Source: JBBQYD01 sp942493075 (GTDB taxonomy: Bacteria > Verrucomicrobiota > Verrucomicrobiia > Limisphaerales > UBA8199). Taken from it: 64,000 bases of DNA. The DNA lies in the NCBI GenBank assembly GCA_942493075.1, contig OW818681.1, positions 2,418,001 through 2,482,000 of the forward strand, in the 5' to 3' direction. Within the stretch, counting starts at the first letter, position 1. Each line of letters opens with the position of its first letter. Below the pieces are notes generated by a model. The model saw only the letters and a program-made list of their open reading frames with translations, ran no database searches and was not told the origin of the DNA. The position numbers were made by a program, and so were the translations under genes. Below are positions 35,332 through 43,800 of this stretch, piece after piece.

Positions 35332-36564
35332 ATGGTAAAGGTGCCGAAAATTGTTCTGCGCATCGAATCCTCCCGGGGATCCGGTCGGGCTTTCCTGCGT
35401 GGCATCGCTCAGTACGCACGGTATCACGGGCCCTGGTCGTTTTATTGGGAACCGCGTGGAATGGAGAGCGCCTGGCCTGAGCTTCAGGAACTGGAACCGG
35501 ACGGCATAATTATGCGGGACCTCGACAAGTTGGACGAGGTGCTGGCATTTGGCATACCGGCTGTGGTGCTGGGCCATAAGCGCAAAGAGGTGCCTGGATT
35601 GGTCAATGTGGTAACCGATTCGCCCCGGATCGCCAGGATGGCTGCTGAGCACCTATTGCGCTGCGGGTTCAAGAACTTCGCGTTCTGCGGGTATGGCAGT
35701 TCGAAAAGCGACGGGGCTTCCTGGACACAGTTACGTCAGCAATATTTCGTCCAAAGCATTCGCCGCGCTGGTTTTAATACTCACACCTACTTTTTGAAAT
35801 CGCTCCTGACTCGTGATTGGGGCAGGGAACGCAGGTTGCTGGCTGAGTGGCTGCGGGACTTGGACAAACCTGTAGGCTTAATGGCGTGCAACGATGACTG
35901 CGGTGTGCAGGTCATGGAAGCGTGCAAGTCCATTGGGCTTTCCGTTCCTGATCAGGTGGGAGTTATTGGAGCGGACAACGACGAGATCGTGTGCGGATTG
36001 GCAACGCCGGCGATGTCCAGTGTCGCTATTAATTTTGAGAGAGCCGGATACGAGTCTGCTCAAGCCCTGGACCGGTTGATCCGCAAAACCCGGCGCCCGG
36101 CCAAGCGCATCCTGGTGGTCCCTTCGCATGTCGCGGCACGCCATTCGACCGACGTGGTGGCAATCGATGATGAGGTTGTCGCCCGCGCGTTGCGCCACAT
36201 CCGCGATCATTCCCGCCACGCACTTACTGTTGTGGACGTTGCCCGGGCGGTGGGCATCTCGCGGCGGGCGCTTGAGCGCCGCTTTCGTCTCGGCATGGGC
36301 TCCTCGATTCTCGACGAGATTCGGCGTGCCCGCACGGATCAGATAGCGCGCATGCTGATTGAGACTGCCTTGCCTGTAAGTCAAATCGCTGAATCTCTGG
36401 GGTTTGACGATGTGCAGCACTTTGCCCGCTATTTCAGGGCTGGAAAGCTCATGAGTCCTTTGGCGTACCGTAGAAAGTATGGTATGCGGGTGGAATCGGA
36501 TGTGGCGCAAAATGGCGATTCTTTTTCGCAAACTGGCGTTGTTGCTCAAACGCCAGACGCCTAG
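35332..36564 (+). CDS. XylR-type transcriptional regulator (LacI-like sensor + AraC HTH)
   Basis: A 410-residue regulator with an N-terminal periplasmic-binding-protein-like sugar sensor (about residues 5-275: 'KVPKIVLRIESSRGSGRAFLRGIAQYAR', 'AVVLGHKRKEVPGLVNVVTDSP', 'QVGVIGADNDEIVCGLATPAMSSV') and a C-terminal AraC-family domain of two HTH units ('VVDVARAVGISRRALERRF' and 'ISQIAESLGFDDVQHFARYFR' type, about residues 285-385). This is the PVC/Proteobacteria XylR layout. It sits upstream of genes for arabinan breakdown and arabinose use, so it is the probable arabinose-responsive regulator of the module at 36657-52776. It lacks a LacI-type N-terminal HTH. Confidence 0.92.
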   Translation: MVKVPKIVLRIESSRGSGRAFLRGIAQYARYHGPWSFYWEPRGMESAWPELQELEPDGIIMRDLDKLDEVLAFGIPAVVLGHKRKEVPGLVNVVTDSPRIARMAAEHLLRCGFKNFAFCGYGSSKSDGASWTQLRQQYFVQSIRRAGFNTHTYFLKSLLTRDWGRERRLLAEWLRDLDKPVGLMACNDDCGVQVMEACKSIGLSVPDQVGVIGADNDEIVCGLATPAMSSVAINFERAGYESAQALDRLIRKTRRPAKRILVVPSHVAARHSTDVVAIDDEVVARALRHIRDHSRHALTVVDVARAVGISRRALERRFRLGMGSSILDEIRRARTDQIARMLIETALPVSQIAESLGFDDVQHFARYFRAGKLMSPLAYRRKYGMRVESDVAQNGDSFSQTGVVAQTPDA

Positions 36565-36656
36565 ATTAGCCTTTAGAAAGCCGTGCAGAGGAATCCATCT
36601 CTCCTGCCTCGGCTCTAAATGAAAGCTGACGGCCACACAAGCAAAAGCTGAGCAAC

Positions 36657-37406
36657 ATGCACAAAAGACTCTCCCCCCCCAGAGCACGTTCCCGTTCCCT
36701 AGCCTTCACGCTGATCGAATTACTGGTTGTGATCGCAATTATTGCCATCCTGGCGGCCATGCTCCTGCCATCTTTGGCCAAAGCAAAGGAACGCGCCAAA
36801 CGCATCAGTTGCACCAGCAATCTCAAGCAATTCGCCCTGGCGATGCGGATGTATGCAGATGATAACAACGATTTGTTTCCGGTGGCCGATTATGGAGCCT
36901 GGCTATGGGATTTACCTACTGATATTGCCAATACATTGACTGCCAATGGAGCAAGGCGCGGCGTTCTGTATTGTCCGGCCATTCCGGCTCAGAACACGGA
37001 CGTCCATTGGAACTACGATATAACAAACAACGTTAAGTTTAAAGTCATCGGGTACGCTCTCACCATCACCAACAAGGGTGGCGGTTCATTGCATCCCACC
37101 AACGTCAACCGAAGGCTCACGCCGCAACCCATTACAATAGGTGTCACGAGCCTGCCAGCGCCATCCCCGGCTGACCGCGTGTTCATTGCCGACGCGACAA
37201 TATCTGATGGCAACAACGAGAACAATCGGGCTGCCAACAAATACGGTGACATTCGAGGCGGGTCTCCCGTCCCCCATTACAGCCCGCACATGGATGGCAA
37301 AATGCCGGCAGGCGGCAATGTGAGCATGCTGGATGGACATGTGGAGTGGCGCCGGTTCAACTCCATGCGTGTTCGCAACACCGCCTTCCCATACTTCTGG
37401 TGGTAG
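36657..37406 (+). CDS. Prepilin-type (type II secretion/pseudopilin-like) protein
   Basis: A 249-residue protein with a short positive leader and a prepilin signal 'SLAFTLIELLVVIAIIAILAAMLLPSLAKAK' style region (about residues 17-47), where cleavage leaves Phe+1 and Glu+5. It then has 'ISCTSNLKQFALAMRMYADDNND', the standard opening of the large Verrucomicrobia/Planctomycetes H-X9-DG/pseudopilin family, and the C-terminal 'GGNVSMLDGHVEWRR' motif. Such proteins are abundant in PVC genomes and often stand beside polysaccharide genes; their job is unclear. The gene lies between the XylR-type regulator and the LamG protein, and its stop is 74 bases before the LamG start. Confidence 0.9.
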   Translation: MHKRLSPPRARSRSLAFTLIELLVVIAIIAILAAMLLPSLAKAKERAKRISCTSNLKQFALAMRMYADDNNDLFPVADYGAWLWDLPTDIANTLTANGARRGVLYCPAIPAQNTDVHWNYDITNNVKFKVIGYALTITNKGGGSLHPTNVNRRLTPQPITIGVTSLPAPSPADRVFIADATISDGNNENNRAANKYGDIRGGSPVPHYSPHMDGKMPAGGNVSMLDGHVEWRRFNSMRVRNTAFPYFWW

Positions 37407-37480
37407 AGACAACCGAGGAGGCGCCGAGTCCTTTCATTTTCCTTCGAACCCCGCAAAACCCCCAAAAAACAAAAAACGCC

Positions 37481-40378
37481 ATGAGCAGAAGCAAACCGTT
37501 CCCAACGTCAGCGCTGGCTTTGCGATGCGGCATCGCATTGCTCGCCATGCAGGCAGCCCTTCACGGGGCAGTCTTAACCAACCGCTACAGCTTCAATGAG
37601 ACAGCAGGCACGACAGCCGTCGATTCCATCAGTGGAAAAGACGGCACGTTGATGAACACCGCCGCGTTCACTGGAGGCGGGGCGGTGTACCTCGACAGCT
37701 ATCGGGTCGGCTCCAGCAATGCTACTGGCGCCTACATTGCCATGCCTGAGAACGTTGTAACCGGATTGACCGCTGTCACGATTGAAACCTGGTATACGCC
37801 CACGCACAACCCTGACGCCAATGCGGATTGGAATCGGATCTGGGATTTCTTTAACTCGAGCAGCCATTTCTTCCTTCGATCAGGCAACGCCACCTATGGC
37901 GTTCGAGGCGATATCACCACACCTTCAGTTTCGCAGGGGTTGGATGGCCCAACAGTGCCTGACAATATGGAAAGCCATGTCATGTGGACATCCGATCCGG
38001 TGACTGGCCGTGCGCGGATCTACATTAATGGCACGGAGGTCGCCTCAACCACGGGCTTCACCAACACTCCCGCGGCAGTCGGTGGCACTACCAATTGGCT
38101 TGGCCGTTCCAAGTATGCGTCCGATCCATACCTTTCCGGCTGGATTAATGAGTTCCGGATCTATTCCGGAGCGCTTACCCCGTTGGAGGCTGCCGCGAGC
38201 TACCAAGCCGGGACGGAGAATCCCAGCACCAATTATGGCTCGGTAAGCAGCATCGCCGTTCAATTGCCAAATAGCCTTCTGGTCGGGAATATGGAGCAGA
38301 CTAAAGTTACTGCTGCGACCTCAACTCTGACCAACAGCGCCGTCGATATTACCTTCGATCCCGGGCTGACTTTCAGCTCGTCTGCTAACAGTATCGTCTC
38401 GGTGGACGCAGGAGGCAGGATCACGGCTGTAGCTCCTGGCACAGCAACCATCACCGCTGTCTATACCGCTGGGAGTTTGAGTCGCACGAACAGCAAATCG
38501 GTGGCCGTGGTGAGCGCCTCCGCGGAACTGATGCACCGATACAGCTTCGAGAATGAGATGAGTACGGCGGTGACCGATTCTATCGGCGGGGCTGATGGCA
38601 CAGTTGAACTAACGGGCATTCAATCCGGCGGTCAGGTAGCTCTTGATGGCCAAACGCTCTCCTATGTGCAACTGCCCGCAGGCATGATCAGCACGAATAC
38701 GATCGATAACAACGCGGTCAGTTTTGAAACCTGGGTCACCTTCCCGAGCACCAACCGGAACTGGGTGAACCTGTTTGCCTTCGGCAACACAGTGAATGGC
38801 GACGGCGGAAACTACATCTTCTTTACTCCGCACAGTGCGAATAACGATTATCGCCTTGTCGCATCCTCAACACAACCAGGGTGGTCACAAAGCGGTGAGC
38901 AGTTTGCAGGCGCTCCGGGCAACCTCGATTATCGGACGAACATTCATCTGGTCTGCATCATGAATTTCGGACGCGATCAGGCCGCGATCTATCTGAACGG
39001 TGTCCGTGTCGCCCAAAACACCACCTTTGGCCGGGAGTTGTATCAAATCACCAACAATTTTAGCTACCTGGGGAAATCCACTTATAATGACCCTCTTTGT
39101 ATGGCTTCTATTGATGAGTTCCGCATTTATGATGGAGCACTGACTGCCCCTCAGATCAATGCCGCGTATCAGACGCACGGGGCCAGTTCGACGAACATCA
39201 ACCCGGGGGTGTTCCAAAGCATCGCCCTGGCTTCACCGACTAACCTGACTCTGGGCTGGCAGGCCCAGGTCTCTGCGATCGGCAACTGGCAGTTCGCCAC
39301 CAACGTAAATCTTTTTGGGGATCTGGACTTTCGCTTGTCTTCAAGCGACACGAACATTCTTACGGTTACGGACGCGGGATTGCTCACTGCTCGTAGCGTT
39401 GGAACCGCGTACATCACGGCACAGTATCAGGGGAACCTCAGCACACAGTCCGTAACCGTAGTCTCTCATCCGACGGCGACACTGGTGCATCGCTACGATT
39501 TTGGAGCGAGTTCAGGGGGGATTGTAGCCGACCTGGCAGGGAATGCTGACGGGTATATTGCTACGGGCACCAATACCCTGGGAGTAACCAATGCCTCCTG
39601 GAGTGGCTCCGGCCAGTTGATGCTGAACAACAACACGGGCCTCGGCGCTGCTGACACCTATGTGGACCTGCCCGATGGCATCATCTCGGTTCTCACCAAC
39701 GCCTCGTTTGAATTCTGGGTAACGACATACAACTCCGAATACTGGGCCCGGATTTTTGATTTCGGGAGTTTGCCGGGACCTCCGGCCCCTCCAGGAATTT
39801 TCTTCGGCCGGGGTGGACGGCTGGATTGGGTGTCGGGATTCGTCGAGGTGGGCGGGTTAAGCGTGAACAGCCGGGCTCATGTCGCGGTCGTCTATAATCA
39901 AACAGAGCGGCAGGCCAAAGTTTATGTGAATGGCAATTTGGCGATCACCAGCGCGCCGGGGGTAATTGCGCCGCTGTCGGGCATTAATGATACCAATAAC
40001 TGGCTGGGCCGATCCTTGTATTCGGCGCCAATCACTCCGCAGTACTATGATCCGTATTTGCAGGGCGCCTTCGACGAGTTTCGAATTTACTCGGGGTTGC
40101 TTTCGGCTGAGGCAGTTCAGGCCAGCTACACGGTCGGTCCTGATCTGCCCGTTGCAGGCGGACCAACCCTCACATTTAGTCGCGACACAGCCAACCTCGT
40201 TCTGAGTTGGCCGTCCAGTGCGGCGGGATTCGCTCCTTACGGATCGGCGAGCCTGGGCGCGGATGCGGCATGGACGGAAGTGGCTGGCACTATCACCACG
40301 GTTGGAACCAATTCGCAGATCAGCGTTCCGATTTCCAGTGGTGCTCGGTATATCCGCCTGCAAAAGGCGAATCCTTAG
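37481..40378 (+). CDS. Secreted protein with three LamG-like domains
   Basis: A 965-residue secreted protein. Start ATG 37481 begins a signal peptide (MSRSKPFPTSALALRCGIAL…AALHGA); upstream in-frame residues are not signal-like. Three LamG/concanavalin-type modules follow, each opening with 'HRYSFNE'- or 'HRYDF'-like and ending 'IDEFRIYDGALT' or 'FDEFRIYSGLLS' (about residues 27-250, 345-570, 655-890). They are separated by BIG2-like Ig linkers ('SIVSVDAGGRITAVAPGTATITAVY', 'NILTVTDAGLLTARSVGTAYITAQY'). A C-terminal module ends 'GARYIRLQKANP', typical of Verrucomicrobia secreted proteins. LamG folds commonly bind glycans, so this may be the arabinan-binding protein of the module. Confidence 0.9.
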   Translation: MSRSKPFPTSALALRCGIALLAMQAALHGAVLTNRYSFNETAGTTAVDSISGKDGTLMNTAAFTGGGAVYLDSYRVGSSNATGAYIAMPENVVTGLTAVTIETWYTPTHNPDANADWNRIWDFFNSSSHFFLRSGNATYGVRGDITTPSVSQGLDGPTVPDNMESHVMWTSDPVTGRARIYINGTEVASTTGFTNTPAAVGGTTNWLGRSKYASDPYLSGWINEFRIYSGALTPLEAAASYQAGTENPSTNYGSVSSIAVQLPNSLLVGNMEQTKVTAATSTLTNSAVDITFDPGLTFSSSANSIVSVDAGGRITAVAPGTATITAVYTAGSLSRTNSKSVAVVSASAELMHRYSFENEMSTAVTDSIGGADGTVELTGIQSGGQVALDGQTLSYVQLPAGMISTNTIDNNAVSFETWVTFPSTNRNWVNLFAFGNTVNGDGGNYIFFTPHSANNDYRLVASSTQPGWSQSGEQFAGAPGNLDYRTNIHLVCIMNFGRDQAAIYLNGVRVAQNTTFGRELYQITNNFSYLGKSTYNDPLCMASIDEFRIYDGALTAPQINAAYQTHGASSTNINPGVFQSIALASPTNLTLGWQAQVSAIGNWQFATNVNLFGDLDFRLSSSDTNILTVTDAGLLTARSVGTAYITAQYQGNLSTQSVTVVSHPTATLVHRYDFGASSGGIVADLAGNADGYIATGTNTLGVTNASWSGSGQLMLNNNTGLGAADTYVDLPDGIISVLTNASFEFWVTTYNSEYWARIFDFGSLPGPPAPPGIFFGRGGRLDWVSGFVEVGGLSVNSRAHVAVVYNQTERQAKVYVNGNLAITSAPGVIAPLSGINDTNNWLGRSLYSAPITPQYYDPYLQGAFDEFRIYSGLLSAEAVQASYTVGPDLPVAGGPTLTFSRDTANLVLSWPSSAAGFAPYGSASLGADAAWTEVAGTITTVGTNSQISVPISSGARYIRLQKANP

Positions 40379-40399
40379 TTTAGACTTCGGTTTAATAGA

Positions 40400-40428
40400 G
40401 CATGGGGTTGGCGATCCCAACCCCATGC
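40400..40428 (+). terminator. Strong hairpin between LamG gene and araA
   Basis: Perfect 12-bp stem GCATGGGGTTGG/CCAACCCCATGC with a 5-base loop. No T-run follows. It may partially terminate or stabilise the upstream message; it starts 21 bases after the LamG stop. Confidence 0.55.
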
Positions 40429-40468
40429 AAACCGGTCGGCAGATCACCACATCAACACAGAAAAAGAA

Positions 40469-41977
40469 GTGACAACACAAAACAACCCTGAGATTTGGTT
40501 TATAACCGGCAGTCAGCATTTGTATGGCCCGGTCGCGCTCCAACAAGTGAGCGCTAATGCCCAAATCGTGGTCAAGGCCCTGAACGATGCTCCCGCCATT
40601 AATCCCACCGTGGTTTTTAAGCCAGTGGTGAAAACAGCCGCGGAAGCGAAGGCGTTGTGCCTGGCCGCCAATGCTGCCCCCAATTGCCAGGGCTTGATTA
40701 CTTGGTGTCATACTTTCTCCCCTTCAAAGATGTGGATTAATGGGTTGCGATTGTTGCGCAAGCCTCTGCTTCACTTCCACACCCAATTTAATCGCGACAT
40801 TCCGTGGGCCACGATCGACATGGATTTCATGAACCTCAACCAGGCCGCCCATGGCGACCGAGAGCACGGGTTCATCATGAGCCGTATGCGGATTTCCCGG
40901 ACAGTCGTTGTTGGTCACTGGGAAGATAAGTCCATCCAGAATCGTATCGGGATTTGGTGCCGCGCGGCCTCGGCGTGGGCCGATTGGCAGGATGCCCGGT
41001 TTGTACGGATCGGCGATAACATGCGAGAGGTTGCGGTTACAGAGGGAGACAAAGTATCCGCCCAAATGCAGTTTGGATTCTCCGTTAATACGCATGGGGT
41101 AGGGGACCTCGTCGAATCTGTACAATCAGTGGGAGCCGCGGAGATAGAAGACTTGATGCATCAGTATGAAAGCGATTATCGACTCGTTCCCAGTCTTCAG
41201 AAGAAAGGCGCCAAACGGCAGTCATTGGTGGAGGCGGCGAGGATTGAGCTAGGTATTAAAGCCTTCCTTGAGAAGGGGGATTACAAGGGATTCACTGATA
41301 CATTCGAAGATTTGCATGGTCTTGTGCAGTTGCCTGGTGTGGGGGCCCAACGAATGATGGCAGCCGGGTACGGCTTCGGGGGCGAGGGCGATTGGAAGAC
41401 ATGCGCGTTGGTGCGCGCCATGAAGGTGATGGCTGAAGGTCTTCCGGGGGGCACGTCTTTCATGGAGGACTACACCTATCATCTGGACCCGCGCGGAATG
41501 TGTGTTCTTGGAGCTCACATGTTGGAGATTTGCCCTTCGCTAGCCAAGAGTAAGCCCACCCTGGAAGTGCATCCGTTAGGGATAGGCGGCAAGGCCGACC
41601 CGGTTAGGCTGGTGTTTGACACGCCGCCAGGGCCAGCCGTGAATGCCTCCCTGATAGATATGGGAAATCGGTTCCGCCTGCTGGTGAGCGAGGTGGATGC
41701 GGTGCCTTGCAAGCCCCTTCCGAAATTGCCGGTCGCCCGGGCTCTATGGAAGTGCCGACCTGATCTGCCAACGGCGGCCGCTGCCTGGATTTATGCCGGG
41801 GGCGCCCACCACACGGGATTCAGTCAGGCAGTCACCACGGAGATGCTGGAAGACTTCGCCACGATTGCCGGGGTTGAAATGGTGTTGATTGATAAGGAGA
41901 CCCGATTGCGCTCTTTCCGGCAGGAACTCAACTGGAATGAGGCGTATTATAGCCTCCGCGCCGGATTAGTGTCTTGA
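40469..41977 (+). CDS. araA: L-arabinose isomerase
   Basis: Cytoplasmic enzyme that converts L-arabinose to L-ribulose, Mn2+-dependent. The 502-residue chain opens with 'EIWFITGSQHLYGPVALQQV' and has 'LITWCHTFSPSKMWINGLRLL' and 'HTQFNRDIPWATIDMDFMNLNQ', the family's substrate and hexamer-contact regions. The metal-site motifs lie further on ('GGEGDWKTCALVR', 'HMLEICPSLA') with the C-terminal 'GGAHHTGFSQ'. Length matches the family. The start is GTG at 40469, giving the N-terminus TTQNNPEIWF typical of the family. It is the only araBAD gene in the window; no ribulokinase (araB) or epimerase (araD) is visible nearby. Confidence 0.96.
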   Translation: MTTQNNPEIWFITGSQHLYGPVALQQVSANAQIVVKALNDAPAINPTVVFKPVVKTAAEAKALCLAANAAPNCQGLITWCHTFSPSKMWINGLRLLRKPLLHFHTQFNRDIPWATIDMDFMNLNQAAHGDREHGFIMSRMRISRTVVVGHWEDKSIQNRIGIWCRAASAWADWQDARFVRIGDNMREVAVTEGDKVSAQMQFGFSVNTHGVGDLVESVQSVGAAEIEDLMHQYESDYRLVPSLQKKGAKRQSLVEAARIELGIKAFLEKGDYKGFTDTFEDLHGLVQLPGVGAQRMMAAGYGFGGEGDWKTCALVRAMKVMAEGLPGGTSFMEDYTYHLDPRGMCVLGAHMLEICPSLAKSKPTLEVHPLGIGGKADPVRLVFDTPPGPAVNASLIDMGNRFRLLVSEVDAVPCKPLPKLPVARALWKCRPDLPTAAAAWIYAGGAHHTGFSQAVTTEMLEDFATIAGVEMVLIDKETRLRSFRQELNWNEAYYSLRAGLVS

Positions 41978-42065
41978 GTCTGCCAGCATGTTTTGTTCAA
42001 AATCAGCTCAGCACCAATTCTCGAGCGTTTCACAGCGCTCACATAAAACTCAGGAAAGGTAACTC

Positions 42066-43751
42066 ATGCATTGGCTCGATTGGATCGTTATCGGAATATA
42101 CTTCGCGCTCATCGGGATGGTCGCCTGGTGGTACGGACGGCATCAAAAGGATACAGAAGACTATTTCCTGGCTGGCCGAAACGCTGGGTGGGTGGTCATC
42201 GGCACCTCGATATTCACCTCCAACATCGGCTCCGAACATATCGTGGGATTGGCGGGGCAGGGGGCAGCCACAGGCATGGCCATGGCCCATTGGGAACTCC
42301 ACGCGTGGGTCCTGATCATGTTGGCAGGTTTATTCGTGCCTTTCTATTACAAGTCCGGGGTCCAAACGATCCCGGAATTTCTCGAAAAGCGGTTTAGCGC
42401 CCGGTCGCGCCTTATTCTGTCCGTGGTATCCCTGGTCGCCTACGTGTTTACCAAGGTGAGCGTGACGGTATATGCGGGGGCAATTGTCTTTCAAGCCCTG
42501 CTGCCGGATACCTTTGGAACTCCAGAGAACGCGTTCTGGTTTGGTGCCTTCGCTACCGTGATCATCACCGGTGTTTACACAGTGTTTGGCGGCATGCGCG
42601 CCATCATGGCTACTTCCACTCCACAGGCGGTCATCATTCTATTCGGCTCCTTTGTCATTACCTACATCGGTTTGGCAAAGCTCGGTGGCTGGGGAGAGTT
42701 GGTCTCCATGTGCAAGGCAAATTCCGCCCAGTTTGCTCTCTGGCGCCCGTTGTCCGATCCTGGGTTTCCCTGGTTGGGAGTGCTCATTGCCTCACCCATC
42801 ATCGGGATCTGGTATTGGTGCACCGATCAGTACATCGTGCAACGAGCACTTTCGGCGAAGGATCTGGCCACAGCCCGGCGGGGCGCCCTTTTCGGCGGCC
42901 TGCTGAAGGTCTGGCCAGTGCTCATCTTCCTCATTCCAGGCATGATCGGCTGGGCGCTGCACCAGAAGGGCATTATCACACTGCCTCCCAAGATAATCGG
43001 TGGCGTGCAGATTGCCGCTATTGATGGAGATAGAGTATTCCCCACTCTGGTAACGGAGTTACTTCCGGCCGGGATACGGGGGCTGATCGTGGCCTGCCTT
43101 CTGGCAGCGCTGATGAGTTCCCTGGCATCACTGTTTAACTCGAGTGCCTCGCTGTTCACTGTTGATATTTATGAGAAAATCCGGCCAGGACAATCCTCGC
43201 AGCATCTTCTCAAAGTGGGCCGAGTTGCTACCGGGGCGGTAGTTGGGTTGGGCATGATTTGGATTCCGGTGATGGCAAAGGTTTCTGGAGGTGGCCTATA
43301 TCAGTATTTACAGAGCGTGCAGGGGTACTTGGCCCCGCCCATTACCGCCGTGTTTCTGCTTGGGATATTCTGGCCGCGGCTGAACTCCGCAGGAGCAACA
43401 TGGGCTCTTGGAAGTGGTTTCGTGCTTGGAATGATTAAACTCTCTTTGCAGGCCTTTTACGGGAAAGGCAAAATCGAACAACCCGCCATCCTGGCTAGCA
43501 TTGGAGATTTTAACTTCCTCTACGCGACTGGCGTGCTGTTTGCCATCAGCGCGATCATCATGGTCGTTGTTTCGTTCATGACTCCGGCTCCGCCTATCGA
43601 GAAAGTGCGCGGGTTGACCTACGGAGGAATTCATAGCGAGGCCGGTGATGAGATCAAAGCCAGTTGGGATTTTGGCAATAAGCTTATGGCTGGGCTGATC
43701 ATAGCCTTGGTAGGGGGAATGTACCTGTACTTCAGCTTCTGGCTGAAATGA
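42066..43751 (+). CDS. Sodium/solute symporter family sugar transporter (SSS)
   Basis: A 561-residue multi-span membrane protein of the sodium:solute symporter family, the SGLT-like branch that takes up galactose, glucose or arabinose. Features: N-terminal 'MHWLDWIVIGIYFALIGMVAWW', 'EDYFLAGRNAGWVVIGTSIFTSNIGSEHIVGLAGQGA' (the conserved SSS start, with the Na+/sugar site), then about 14 membrane segments, ending 'MLYFSF'-like hydrophobic C-terminus. A strong AGGAAAGG ribosome-binding site lies 6 bases before ATG 42066. It follows araA by 88 bases and precedes the glycosidases, so import of L-arabinose is the likely role. Confidence 0.92.
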   Translation: MHWLDWIVIGIYFALIGMVAWWYGRHQKDTEDYFLAGRNAGWVVIGTSIFTSNIGSEHIVGLAGQGAATGMAMAHWELHAWVLIMLAGLFVPFYYKSGVQTIPEFLEKRFSARSRLILSVVSLVAYVFTKVSVTVYAGAIVFQALLPDTFGTPENAFWFGAFATVIITGVYTVFGGMRAIMATSTPQAVIILFGSFVITYIGLAKLGGWGELVSMCKANSAQFALWRPLSDPGFPWLGVLIASPIIGIWYWCTDQYIVQRALSAKDLATARRGALFGGLLKVWPVLIFLIPGMIGWALHQKGIITLPPKIIGGVQIAAIDGDRVFPTLVTELLPAGIRGLIVACLLAALMSSLASLFNSSASLFTVDIYEKIRPGQSSQHLLKVGRVATGAVVGLGMIWIPVMAKVSGGGLYQYLQSVQGYLAPPITAVFLLGIFWPRLNSAGATWALGSGFVLGMIKLSLQAFYGKGKIEQPAILASIGDFNFLYATGVLFAISAIIMVVVSFMTPAPPIEKVRGLTYGGIHSEAGDEIKASWDFGNKLMAGLIIALVGGMYLYFSFWLK

Positions 43752-43759
43752 ACAAATCT

Positions 43760-43787
43760 GGGATCAGCGTTTTAGGGCGTTGATCCC
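43760..43787 (+). terminator. Hairpin between symporter and GH51 genes
   Basis: Stem GGGATCAGCG/CGTTGATCCC (10 pairs, one G-U) with an 8-base loop TTTTAGGG, starting 8 bases after the symporter stop and ending 13 bases before ATG 43801. No T-run follows, so mRNA processing or translational control is as likely as termination. Confidence 0.5.
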
Positions 43788-43800
43788 GTATGGATTTTGC

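Noticed and set aside
37346..37480. Upstream extension of the LamG protein frame
   Set aside because: It runs through the end of the prepilin gene; a proper signal peptide starts only at ATG 37481.
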